From Acidicapsa acidisoli (GTDB lineage Bacteria; Acidobacteriota; Terriglobia; Terriglobales; Acidobacteriaceae): a DNA stretch of 64,000 bases. Numbering within the stretch: position 1 is the stretch's first letter; the number at the start of each line of letters is the position of its first letter. The position numbers and the translations under genes were made by a program. Below the pieces are notes generated by a model. It worked only from the letters and a program-made list of their open reading frames with translations. It was not told where the DNA came from and made no database searches. This document shows positions 1 to 8,569 of the stretch, one piece after another. Location: assembly GCF_025685625.1 (NCBI RefSeq), contig NZ_JAGSYI010000001.1:1798001-1862000 (forward strand), given 5' to 3'.

Positions 1-206
1 CACCCATCTGCCAGCATGCCGCCGACAAGCTGACCGATTGCGTAGGCCGCTCCGAAGCAGACTAGGCTCCCGGCGAGATGCGAGATTCCGGGACCAGTGG
101 TCGGGTTCATGTCCTTGCGGCAGATGTAGTAGCCAGCGTAGAGAACCCAGGCCGAAAGGAAGACTTGATTCCGAGCAGCCGCCAAAGATCTAGTTACTGT
201 TTTCAC
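1..206 (-). CDS. MFS permease, OPA type (N-terminal fragment, cut by window edge)
   Basis: Only the first ~68 codons are in the window, and the gene continues past the left edge. Translating the minus strand from a GTG at 206 gives a first membrane segment with the motif YAGYYICRKDM, followed by a second hydrophobic stretch with AYAIGQLVGGMLADG. The permease at 1660-2952 has the matching motifs YAGFYLCRKNL and YAVGQFVWGPLSDR in the same order. These are typical of the organophosphate:phosphate antiporter (GlpT/UhpT-like) branch of the MFS. The GTG overlaps the end of the upstream gene by 17 bases; a TTG at 185 is an alternative start. The second paralogous permease and the phn genes nearby suggest an organophosphate or phosphonate substrate, which is inference. 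Confidence 0.72.
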   Translation of the reverse strand, partial: MKTVTRSLAAARNQVFLSAWVLYAGYYICRKDMNPTTGPGISHLAGSLVCFGAAYAIGQLVGGMLADG

Positions 207-1380
207 TGGATCCATTCATGGCTGTCTGGGTCATGGGCAACGCTTCATGAAAGACCAGGGACTGAGCGTGAGGGGCAATGGGGAAGACGATCTGTGTCAC
301 AGTTCCATCCTGGAAGCTCCCGGCTAGTTCTTCAGGAAAGGCGTTCGGATTACACAGTGTCATGATAAGAGCGTCGATTGCTGCGTTGTCTGTGCCATCG
401 ATATGAATTGATCGCTCGGGGCCATTCACGATAGTGAGCAACGCGGCTGGGCCATCGGTGTTGATGCGAGCATATCCGGCACTGCGGTCGACGATCTGTG
501 AGCCGGAAGGTGATGTGTCAATGAATAGTCTGTTGTCCTCGGAATGGAAAGCGTGATCCTGGGCAGTTGGGACGGAGGAAGAGCCGCTGGACGAGGACGC
601 ACTAGACGACGTGATGGTGCCGATGAAGATCATCACATCATTTGGTCCAAGCCGGGACGTGAGAGAGCGGACAGGAGTTATCCCGGTATGGAATTGGCCG
701 GCCAGGCTGAATAACGGTCCGATGTCCTCAAGCCTGTCAAATGGGGCAACTTCCTGCGGCTCTCCAGGCCGTGAGAGAGGCACATAAAGCAATGCGTGAT
801 GATCCTGAAATACAGAGTTCCAAAAGCTCGCGAACGGATGTTCCTGAGCAAGCTGCCAACGCATGCAGATAATACAAAGAAAAAGAGCGACGAGGGTCGG
901 ACAGGCTAACAGATGCAAAGAGATTTTTGCCGCTGGTGGCGGTTCAGGCACGGCCTCAACTAGAGCCGACTCGGCACTTGCAACAAATTCCGGTACAGGG
1001 TTGACATGCTGAAACGAACGAGGCATGTAGAAGCGCGGTACGTAAGAGCCAGCCGGTATGTCCACGGTGAATTCAAAATCGTTGCAGCTCACTGCGTAGT
1101 AGGCAGCGAGGCGCTTGCGCACATCGTTCGCGCGGACACGCACGCCAGCATCGGAGCCAGTGTCGTACGAGGCATCCCGGCCCAGTAAGGCGAACCCTAT
1201 CAGGCGTTCCTTCAATTCGTCGACATTGCCCTGGAGCGTGCGATCAACAATGTGGCGCAGAAACTGGCAGCTTTTGGGGCTGGCACGAAAGGACGGGCTG
1301 TCGCAGATTGCTACGACGACAGCTTGCAATTCGGAGATGTATCGACCAAGTTCGCATGGCTGGATCTCTTCGCTCTGCAC
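190..1380 (-). CDS. Membrane-anchored protein with Acidobacteria-type N-terminal domain
   Basis: A 396-residue protein from a GTG start. Residues ~28-95 carry a pattern I know from many acidobacterial membrane proteins: SPSFRASPKSCQFLRHIV, then LKERLIG, GRDASYDTGSD and VRVRANDVRKRL. In those proteins this cytoplasmic region often precedes a single membrane helix; its biochemical role is not known to me. A hydrophobic helix follows at about residues 150-172 (HLLACPTLVALFLCIICM). The remaining ~220 residues have no motif I recognise, apart from a Ser-rich run near residue 275. It overlaps the start of the partial OPA permease downstream, so the two are probably co-transcribed. A sensor or regulatory role for uptake is possible but only a guess. 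Confidence 0.7.
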   Translation of the reverse strand: MQSEEIQPCELGRYISELQAVVVAICDSPSFRASPKSCQFLRHIVDRTLQGNVDELKERLIGFALLGRDASYDTGSDAGVRVRANDVRKRLAAYYAVSCNDFEFTVDIPAGSYVPRFYMPRSFQHVNPVPEFVASAESALVEAVPEPPPAAKISLHLLACPTLVALFLCIICMRWQLAQEHPFASFWNSVFQDHHALLYVPLSRPGEPQEVAPFDRLEDIGPLFSLAGQFHTGITPVRSLTSRLGPNDVMIFIGTITSSSASSSSGSSSVPTAQDHAFHSEDNRLFIDTSPSGSQIVDRSAGYARINTDGPAALLTIVNGPERSIHIDGTDNAAIDALIMTLCNPNAFPEELAGSFQDGTVTQIVFPIAPHAQSLVFHEALPMTQTAMNGSSENSN

Positions 1381-1659
1381 GTGTGTTCCAGGAACCCAAA
1401 TTCTTGAAACTTAGTCTAGCGGCTGTGTGTTACAGGATGGTTGCATTCTGATGGCAGATTGGCCAAACCGTTCGCTTAACGGGTGTTTCTGAGTTGCTTA
1501 ACCTGCTGAACGTTTCGGAACCTGCAAAGAGATTGCAATGGTTAGAAACGATATGTTTCGCACGGCAGGCGCAAACCTTGAATTCGAAATGCAGCGCGTC
1601 GATGAGGACGAGCGGTCGTCTGCTGGCGCGATTTACAACGGGCAAGGTTTGGAGCTTCG
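1381..1659. other. Divergent intergenic region between membrane protein and OPA permease
   Basis: 279 bases separating two divergently transcribed units, so it must hold a promoter for each. A good Shine-Dalgarno (GGAG at about 1651) lies 5 bases before the permease ATG at 1660. Short ORFs on both strands here lack coding signals and family matches. I could not pick a convincing -35/-10 pair. Confidence 0.4.
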
Positions 1660-2952
1660 ATGAGATTATCCTCCGGTCAACGCCGGATTTTCGCAATCAC
1701 TTGGATCACGTATGCTGGCTTTTATCTCTGCCGGAAGAACCTGAGTGTCGTGCTGCCACTGCTGCATAACGTCTCAGGACTTAATGGAATCGACCTGGCC
1801 AATATTGTCTTTGGCTATAGCCTGTTGTATGCCGTGGGCCAGTTTGTCTGGGGACCACTCTCGGACCGCATCGGAGCGAAGCGCGTTGTCGGCGCTGGGC
1901 TGTTATTGGTCGTGGCCTGCAATCTCCTGATGAGTATGCATGCCTCCTTGATATGGTTGCTGATCCTTGCTTGTCTGAATGGCGCAGGTCAGTCGACAGG
2001 CTGGTCGGGGCTGGTGAAGACAATGGCCATTTGGTTCAACGGGGTGAATCGCGGCATCGTGATGGCGTGGTGGGGCACAAACTTTGTCCTGGGCGGCTTT
2101 CTGGCGACTACCTTCGCAACGTGGGCGATCCTGCAGCCATGGCTACTGCCAGAACTGGGATGGCGCAGGGGATTCTTGTTTCCGGCTCTCTTGCTGGCGG
2201 CGATTACGGGAGTGTTTCTGATTGGCGCCAAGGAGACACCGGAGCAGGCGGATCTGCCACCGGGTATGCAGGTTGAGCTGGCGGAAGTGAGCAAGGTGCG
2301 CTCAAGCTGGAGTATTCTCGCTACGCTGCTGTGCAAGCCATCCTTGTGGCTCATGAGTCTCTCGTACTTTTTTCTGACCCTTTGCCGTTATGCGCTGATG
2401 TTCTGGCTACCGCTTTATATGGTTAAGGGCCTGAAGTACGATCTACGGACATCTGGATACGTGTCGTCCCTGTATGAACTGATCGGCATTCTCGGCGCAC
2501 TGCTGGCGGGATACATCTCGGATCGCATGATTCAATCCCGGCGAGCGCCTGTATCGGCGATCATGCTGGCGGGATTCTGCATCATCCTGCTGGCTGAGCC
2601 TGCCATGAGCCGTTATGGACTCTGGGGCACAGCGCTGGCCATCTCTTTGGCTGGCATTTTCTCGTACGGTCCTGACACGTTACTTTCCGGTGCAGGCGCT
2701 CAGGACATTGGCTCAGCCCAGGGTGCGGCAACCGCTGCCGGGCTTGTGGATGGCATCGGCCACCTGGGTGCTGTCTTTTCACCATACGTGGTGGTCTATA
2801 TAAGTGAACACTACGGATGGGACCACCTCTTCTTTGTGCTTGCCGGTGCTGCATTGGTTGCCGGTGTCGCATTGATGCCGATGTGGAATCTCAAGCCCTC
2901 CAGTCATAGTGCGCTCGAGTTGGAAGACAAGGTGCTGCAGCAGGTGGTGTGA
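1660..2952 (+). CDS. MFS permease of the organophosphate:phosphate antiporter (OPA) type
   Basis: A 430-residue inner-membrane permease with about 12 hydrophobic helices. Helix 1 has YAGFYLCRKNLSVVLP, and the loop between helices 2 and 3 has GPLSDRIGAKR, the MFS signature. Both are typical of the GlpT/UhpT/PgtP (OPA) branch, which exchanges organic phosphates for inorganic phosphate. A second cytoplasmic-loop copy (GYISDRMIQSRRAP) begins the C-terminal half. Start ATG 1660 follows GGAG with 5-base spacing. It lies upstream of a TonB-dependent receptor, phnW and the phn operon, and the island has no phnCDE importer. I therefore infer that it may import a phosphonate or phosphate ester across the inner membrane. 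The substrate is not shown by sequence. Confidence 0.85.
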   Translation: MRLSSGQRRIFAITWITYAGFYLCRKNLSVVLPLLHNVSGLNGIDLANIVFGYSLLYAVGQFVWGPLSDRIGAKRVVGAGLLLVVACNLLMSMHASLIWLLILACLNGAGQSTGWSGLVKTMAIWFNGVNRGIVMAWWGTNFVLGGFLATTFATWAILQPWLLPELGWRRGFLFPALLLAAITGVFLIGAKETPEQADLPPGMQVELAEVSKVRSSWSILATLLCKPSLWLMSLSYFFLTLCRYALMFWLPLYMVKGLKYDLRTSGYVSSLYELIGILGALLAGYISDRMIQSRRAPVSAIMLAGFCIILLAEPAMSRYGLWGTALAISLAGIFSYGPDTLLSGAGAQDIGSAQGAATAAGLVDGIGHLGAVFSPYVVVYISEHYGWDHLFFVLAGAALVAGVALMPMWNLKPSSHSALELEDKVLQQVV

Positions 2953-3277
2953 GCAGTATGTGGAGACAAGCCGTCGAAGGGCCTGGCGGCTTGCATCGAT
3001 TCACCTGCGTTGCAAATAATCCTTTCCTGATTGTTTATATCCAACAGAAATGATTCAACGAAACGCTGGCTCCAAAGCACCTGGCGACTGTTTGACCCCC
3101 AAACCGCCAACGTTCATTACCGTTAAGCGTCCCGTCTTTTATTGCCCATTCATATTCTGCGGCCAACTGCTGGCTAGTATCGCATCAAGTAGAGCGGCAA
3201 TCCGGGCGAACTGGAACTGCGCATCTTCAAACGCTCTGCAGAACTTGATTTCTACACACTCTTGAATGGAGCTGGCG
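2953..3277. other. Intergenic region before the TonB-dependent receptor
   Basis: About 325 bases without a convincing gene. A weak promoter-like pair (TTGCAA at 3010 and TTTATA at 3034, 18-base spacer) may serve the receptor. The receptor's ribosome binding site GGAG is at 3268-3271. No terminator hairpin was found after the permease, so read-through from it is possible. Confidence 0.3.
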
Positions 3278-6200
3278 ATGCGAACTATAAATCGACTTCT
3301 AATTCTCTTCGCAACAATATTCTTAGGTCTTCCTCTCTATGCACAGAATGCGAGCGTCACGGGCAACGTGGTTGATCCTCAGCATGCAGGTATAAAAGGC
3401 TCGGCAGTGACACTGATCAACGTCAACACCCAGGTCAAAGTCGAGACCAGAAGTGACGCGAACGGTGACTTCATTCTGCCTCCTGTTGCGCCTGGCAGCT
3501 ATGAGATCAAGGCTGAGGCTAATGGGTTTGGCCCCACCGTTATTACGGGAATCACGCTCGAGGTGAATCAGTCCAAGGTGGTGACGCTCACGATGAAGAT
3601 GGGCGCGGTTCGGCAATCCGTTGAAGTGACCGACACTCCAGCGGAACTGAATCTGGATCGTGCGGATCGCAGCCTCATGATCGAACCCACCTTCGTCGAG
3701 AGCATTCCGCTCAACATCCGAAACCCGCTGCAAATGATTAATGATGCCGCCGGCGTCACCAAGGGCGACGATGGTCTCTCTGGTACGAACTCCACAAGCG
3801 AGAGCCGAACGAATACATATCGTATCAATGGCGCAAAGGGTGCAACGACGGATGTCCTGATCGATGGGGCCACGAACACGACGGCGTACTATAACCAGGA
3901 CGCAGGCGTGCCTGGAGTCGATTCTGTGCAGGAGTATCGCGTTTACACAGACGCATATAGTCCGGAGTTTGGCCGGACCAGCGGCGGCATTGTCTCGTAT
4001 GCATTGCGCTCGGGCACGAACGCTCTACATGGCTCAACCTGGGAGTATTTTCGTAATCAGGCGCTCGACGCGAACGGCTTCAACGCCAATCTGGCAGGCT
4101 TGCCCAAAGGTTCATTTGGCAGGAATCAGTTCGGCTTCAGGCTCGGTGGGCCGGTTGTTCTCCCGAAGGCGTACAACGGCCATAGCAAGACATTCTTCTT
4201 CTTTTCATGGGACGGACTTCGCGATACGAGCGCAGGTTCGTTTACCGGAACTGTACCCACGGCTCTGGAAAGGACCGGAGACTTTTCGCAGACTTTTGAC
4301 GCAAAAGGCAACCTGATCGTTATTTACAATCCGGCGAGCACGACCCCAAACGCAGCCGGTTCCAATTACACGCGTACTCCGTTTGCAGGCAATAAGATTC
4401 CCAATCCGAACCCGCTGGGTCTTGCAATGCTTGCGCTGTATCCAATGCCAAACCAGCATGGACAGGGCCAAAGCAATATTGATAATTTCTACTCCAACGC
4501 TCCATCAACCGATGACAACAATAGTTACGACACCAGGATCGATCATCAATTCAACGACCGGCATAGCATCTTCGGGCACTATACCGACTTCACGAATCGA
4601 ATCAACTATTCCGACTACTTTGGAAACGGCTTGTCGCCGGAGGATGCCAACGACCGAATCCCAGGAAAGAATATTGATGTAGATCACACCTGGGTTATCA
4701 AGCCAAATCTGATCTTCGAGCATCACTTGTCGTGGGCGCATAGCGAATCGAATCGAAATGAGTCCGTGCTGAAGAGCCCAGGGTCTCTTGGCATCAATGC
4801 ATCCGCTGCACCGGGCATCACCGCAAATATGACTCCTCAGATCTCAATCGCCGGGGCTACAGCGACTGGCAGCGAAAGCACTCTGGGCAACTATTATCCT
4901 TACGAAAGAAACTATTCGTCTGTCTACCAGTACGCAGCCGACAGCACCTGGGAGAAGGGAAAGCACATTCTCAAATTTGGGATCGACCTCAGGCGCTATC
5001 CAACACAGCTTTGGGACCCGGAGCAGATGTCCATCAACGCAGGAACCAATTTTACGAATGGTCCCAATACCACTTCCCCATCGCCGATGGCAGACTCTGG
5101 ATCAGGCATGGCTGAATTGCTGCTCGGGCTCGCTACCGTCACCTCGGGATATGAACCGGAAACCAAATCGGTCCATTACTACTACGGCGCTTATATTCAG
5201 GATACGTACAAAGTCACTCCAAAGCTCACCGCGACTTATGGCCTGAGATATAGCTACGAGGCCGGAGATGTAGAAGAAAACAACCTACTCAATTACGTCA
5301 ACACAACGGCTCCATCGCCCATTGCGGCGCAAGTCCCATCGATTCCGAATCTTGTTGGCGGCGTCGGTATTCCTGGTCTGAATGGAACCAGCAGACAGTT
5401 GCAGGTGTCGGAGAAATTGCACTTCGATCCACGCCTGGGCCTTGCCTATCAACTGAATGAAAAAACCATCGTCCATTCCGGCTTTGGCGTCTTCCATCAT
5501 CCGGCTGCAGCCTGGCAGCAGTACCCCAACGCGGCTGGAGCGATTCGCACCAGCACCTCTATCGATGCGGCACCCAATGGGGAGCAACCGCTATCCGGCT
5601 ATAGTCTCAGCAATCCATTCCCTTCTGGCCTTCCAGAGCCCTATGGAAATGCCGCCGGTCTCGGCATCGATCTGGGCCAGAGCATCGCAGGTCCCGGTCG
5701 AAAACAGAATGTTCCTTACCAGGTCAACTACTCCTTCGACATCCAGCGCTCTCTGCCAGCTAATTTTGTGGTCACCGCTGCATACGCCGGAAGCGAAGGC
5801 GTGCATCTGATGCAGCCGCTGTATCTGGATCAGATTCCCGACGCCGATCTGGGGCTTGGCTCGAAGCTGCGGACTACTGTCGCCAACCCCTTTTACGGCG
5901 TGATCACAGATCCTACCTCTATGCTTAGCAAGTCGACGGTTACATACGAGCAATTGCTCCGTCCATTTCCGCAATTCACGGGTCTTGAGCAGATCAATTC
6001 AGGTGTAGGGCACTCCACCTACAACGCAGGGCAGTTGACGGTAGAGCATCGCAGCAAGCAAGGACTCTCGCTCGTCTTCGCATACACCTTCAGCAAGGCT
6101 CTGGACAACGTGGGCGAAATGACCAGCGTGGCCGGAACTTATACCGGCTTCCAGGACGTCTATTGCCCCAGGTGCGACAAATCTCGTTCCGACCAGAATG

Positions 6201-6757
6201 AGACACACGTAGTTCGTTGGAATACAAGCTACGAATTGCCCTTTGGCAAGAACAAGCCATTCCTGAATCAGGGTTTCCTGGCGCCAATTGTTGGCGGTTG
6301 GCAGGTCAGCGGCATCTATACCCTCGATACCGGCGAGCCGCTCACTGTAAGTTCTCCCAACTACTCCTATTCATACTCCGGAGGCGGCTTCCGTCCGGAT
6401 GTCACTGGAGTTTCGGATAAGCTGCTCGGTGGGTCGCAAATAAAGCTCGGCGGTCAATATTTCAACGCCGCCGCCTTCACTCAAACTCCCAATTACACCT
6501 TTGGCAACGCGCCGCGCCATCTGGCGGACATCGATGCCCCGAAGTCATGGGATTTCGACGCAATGGTTGAAAAAAACACGCATATCACCGAAGGCTATGT
6601 ATTGACGTTCCGTGCCGAGGCATTCAATGCATTGAACAATGTAGTCTTTGCCGGCCCGACGACAAGCGTAACATCTGCTAGTTTTGGACAGATGGCGACT
6701 CTGAGTCAGACCAACACGCCACGAAACGTACAAGCGAGCCTGCGGCTGACATTCTAA
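3278..6757 (+). CDS. TonB-dependent outer-membrane receptor, Oar-like with carboxypeptidase-regulatory domain
   Basis: About 1159 residues. An N-terminal signal peptide (MRTINRLLILFATIF..., cleavage after LYAQ) is followed by a carboxypeptidase-regulatory-like beta-sandwich (residues ~22-105, starting ASVTGNVVDPQHAGI). Next comes a plug domain (~115-235, with VLIDGATN and SPEFGRTSGGIV) and a long 22-strand-type barrel ending in ...ASLRLTF with the terminal Phe expected for BAM insertion. This architecture is very common in acidobacteria. ATG 3278 is preferred over 3266 because GGAG lies 6 bases before it. A strong hairpin follows at 6762-6796, and the amidohydrolase and phnW lie just downstream. 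Location inside the phosphonate island suggests uptake of a phosphonate-containing compound, perhaps a conjugate too large for porins; that is inference. Confidence 0.93.
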   Translation: MRTINRLLILFATIFLGLPLYAQNASVTGNVVDPQHAGIKGSAVTLINVNTQVKVETRSDANGDFILPPVAPGSYEIKAEANGFGPTVITGITLEVNQSKVVTLTMKMGAVRQSVEVTDTPAELNLDRADRSLMIEPTFVESIPLNIRNPLQMINDAAGVTKGDDGLSGTNSTSESRTNTYRINGAKGATTDVLIDGATNTTAYYNQDAGVPGVDSVQEYRVYTDAYSPEFGRTSGGIVSYALRSGTNALHGSTWEYFRNQALDANGFNANLAGLPKGSFGRNQFGFRLGGPVVLPKAYNGHSKTFFFFSWDGLRDTSAGSFTGTVPTALERTGDFSQTFDAKGNLIVIYNPASTTPNAAGSNYTRTPFAGNKIPNPNPLGLAMLALYPMPNQHGQGQSNIDNFYSNAPSTDDNNSYDTRIDHQFNDRHSIFGHYTDFTNRINYSDYFGNGLSPEDANDRIPGKNIDVDHTWVIKPNLIFEHHLSWAHSESNRNESVLKSPGSLGINASAAPGITANMTPQISIAGATATGSESTLGNYYPYERNYSSVYQYAADSTWEKGKHILKFGIDLRRYPTQLWDPEQMSINAGTNFTNGPNTTSPSPMADSGSGMAELLLGLATVTSGYEPETKSVHYYYGAYIQDTYKVTPKLTATYGLRYSYEAGDVEENNLLNYVNTTAPSPIAAQVPSIPNLVGGVGIPGLNGTSRQLQVSEKLHFDPRLGLAYQLNEKTIVHSGFGVFHHPAAAWQQYPNAAGAIRTSTSIDAAPNGEQPLSGYSLSNPFPSGLPEPYGNAAGLGIDLGQSIAGPGRKQNVPYQVNYSFDIQRSLPANFVVTAAYAGSEGVHLMQPLYLDQIPDADLGLGSKLRTTVANPFYGVITDPTSMLSKSTVTYEQLLRPFPQFTGLEQINSGVGHSTYNAGQLTVEHRSKQGLSLVFAYTFSKALDNVGEMTSVAGTYTGFQDVYCPRCDKSRSDQNETHVVRWNTSYELPFGKNKPFLNQGFLAPIVGGWQVSGIYTLDTGEPLTVSSPNYSYSYSGGGFRPDVTGVSDKLLGGSQIKLGGQYFNAAAFTQTPNYTFGNAPRHLADIDAPKSWDFDAMVEKNTHITEGYVLTFRAEAFNALNNVVFAGPTTSVTSASFGQMATLSQTNTPRNVQASLRLTF

Positions 6758-6761
6758 CCCC

Positions 6762-6796
6762 AAGGCTGTGCTCCTGCGTGTCCGGAGCACAGCCTT
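6762..6796 (+). terminator. Perfect 13-bp hairpin between receptor and amidohydrolase genes
   Basis: AAGGCTGTGCTCC (6762-6774) pairs perfectly with GGAGCACAGCCTT (6784-6796) around a 9-base loop, starting five bases after the receptor stop codon. It is followed by CAATTACAC, not a T-run, so it may be a weak terminator, an attenuator or an mRNA 3'-end stabiliser that lowers expression of the downstream amidohydrolase-phnW genes relative to the receptor. Confidence 0.65.
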
Positions 6797-6817
6797 CAAT
6801 TACACATGGAGAAACAG

Positions 6818-8569
6818 ATGCTTAAAAGACTCTGCGTATTTTTCGCTCTGATGGCGAACGTCGCGTATGCCGCGGATACGATCTATATCAATGCGAACGT
6901 AATCACGGTCGATAAGGATCGTCCAGCCGCGCAAGCCTTCGTCATCGACAATGGCCGCTTTACCGCAGTCGGATCGAACGCGGAAATGCTGAAGCTCAAG
7001 ACCACCTCGACCAAAGTGGTCGACCTCAAAGGCATGACGGTAACTCCTGGATTCAATGACGTCCACGTGCATCCGCAGCAGATCTTCGACGAGAGCTCAG
7101 TGTATTACCGCGTCTGGCTGGGTCCCGACAAGGCCAAGACGATCGACGAGTTTGTGGCTGAGCTGAAGAAGAAGGCGGCCATCACGCCTGCAGGCAAGAT
7201 GATCAATGGATATGGATACAACGACCAGACACTGGGCCGTCATCCTAACAAGCACGACCTTGATAAAGTCTCGACTACACAACCCGTTGTGGTGACTCAC
7301 AGCTCCGGTCATATTACAGTGGTGAATAGCTTCGTATTGCAGGCTGCGGGCATCACCAAAGAGACGGCCGATCCGCCAGGCGGAGCATTCGATCGTGATC
7401 CCGATGGAACCCCGAACGGCGTGGTCCGTGAAAGCGCACGCAGGCTTCTTTCCAAGGGAACTTCTCACAGCCTGCTGAGCAGCGAAATGCCCCACGAAAC
7501 AGAACTGCAGGGGTACATGAACTGCTTCAAACAATACGCTGCCAGGGGCATTACCAGCGTAGACATTGCGGGAGGCGGTCCCGCGTCATTTCGCTCCATG
7601 CAGGACCTGCGTGATCTTGGCAATCCTGTCCGCGTTGGGTTCATGTTCAGTGCGGATGACTTCGATCAGCTTCAGGCAGCGGGATTACAGCGCGGCTTTG
7701 GAGACGATCGGCTTCGTGTCACCGCGCTCAAGACCTATCAGGGTAACTCGTTGAGTGGACGCACCGCGTGGCTCAGCAAGGCATACTCTGACCGTCCTGA
7801 CTACTTCGGCATCCCACCGGCACGCAGTCAGGAACAACTGGACGCGGACTATCTGAAGTGGTGGAACGCGGGATGGCAGGTTGCAACTCACTCCAACGGC
7901 GACCGCGAGATCGACATGGTCCTCACCGCGATTGAGCGAGCCGAGGCAAAGAATCCTCGCCCCAACGCCCGCTGGCGGATCGAACACGCGAGCGTCATGA
8001 ATCAGGCGCTGCTCGATCGCGCGAAAAAGGACGGCGTGATTCTGGTGTTTCATTCCTACTTCTGGGAGTACGGAAATGTACTCGCCTCCTACGGGCCAGA
8101 GCGTCTTTCGATGATGCATGCCTATCGCACTGCAATCGATATGGGAATTCCGGTGGCCGGCCACTCCGATTCACCCATCTCGGCAGCGTATCCGTTACTC
8201 AGGATTCAGGATATGGTTACGCGTAAGAGTTCGCAGGGCAATGTCATGGGAGGCAACCAGAAAATCAGCGTGGATGAGGCTATCAAAGTATGGACTCTGG
8301 ATGGAGCCTATACCACCTTCGAAGAGAAAGACAAAGGCTCGATCACTCCTGGGAAGCTCGCGGATTTCGTTGTGCTCGAAAAGGATCCGCGCAAGGTTAA
8401 TCCCGACACCATCAAGGACATTGTTCTTGAGGCAACCTACATGGGCGGAGACAAAGTCTACACCGCGCCAGGTAAACCCGTTGCTATGATCCCCCAGCCA
8501 CCCATCAATTACGGCGATGGCAACTACGGCGATGGCGATGAAGAGGAAAATGAAAGTGGCAACAATTAA
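6818..8569 (+). CDS. Secreted amidohydrolase, YtcJ-like
   Basis: 583 residues. The signal peptide MLKRLCVFFALMANVAYA precedes a metal-dependent amidohydrolase of the YtcJ/amidohydrolase_3 type. It has an N-terminal beta-sandwich strand pair, then TPGFNDVHVHP (the HxH metal pair, near residues 80-90), VATHSNGDREID (metal His), WRIEHASV (metal His) and VAGHSDSP (catalytic Asp region). SITPGKLADFVVLEKDP is the usual closing strand. ATG 6818 is chosen because GGAGA (6808-6812) precedes it; an ATG at 6806 would lengthen the protein by four residues. Its end overlaps the phnW start by 20 bases, implying translational coupling. Members of this family hydrolyse N-acyl or amide bonds. Release of an amino-phosphonate from a periplasmic conjugate for PhnW is plausible but unproven. 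The Gly/Asp/Glu/Asn-rich tail (~20 residues) is unusual. Confidence 0.88.
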   Translation: MLKRLCVFFALMANVAYAADTIYINANVITVDKDRPAAQAFVIDNGRFTAVGSNAEMLKLKTTSTKVVDLKGMTVTPGFNDVHVHPQQIFDESSVYYRVWLGPDKAKTIDEFVAELKKKAAITPAGKMINGYGYNDQTLGRHPNKHDLDKVSTTQPVVVTHSSGHITVVNSFVLQAAGITKETADPPGGAFDRDPDGTPNGVVRESARRLLSKGTSHSLLSSEMPHETELQGYMNCFKQYAARGITSVDIAGGGPASFRSMQDLRDLGNPVRVGFMFSADDFDQLQAAGLQRGFGDDRLRVTALKTYQGNSLSGRTAWLSKAYSDRPDYFGIPPARSQEQLDADYLKWWNAGWQVATHSNGDREIDMVLTAIERAEAKNPRPNARWRIEHASVMNQALLDRAKKDGVILVFHSYFWEYGNVLASYGPERLSMMHAYRTAIDMGIPVAGHSDSPISAAYPLLRIQDMVTRKSSQGNVMGGNQKISVDEAIKVWTLDGAYTTFEEKDKGSITPGKLADFVVLEKDPRKVNPDTIKDIVLEATYMGGDKVYTAPGKPVAMIPQPPINYGDGNYGDGDEEENESGNN

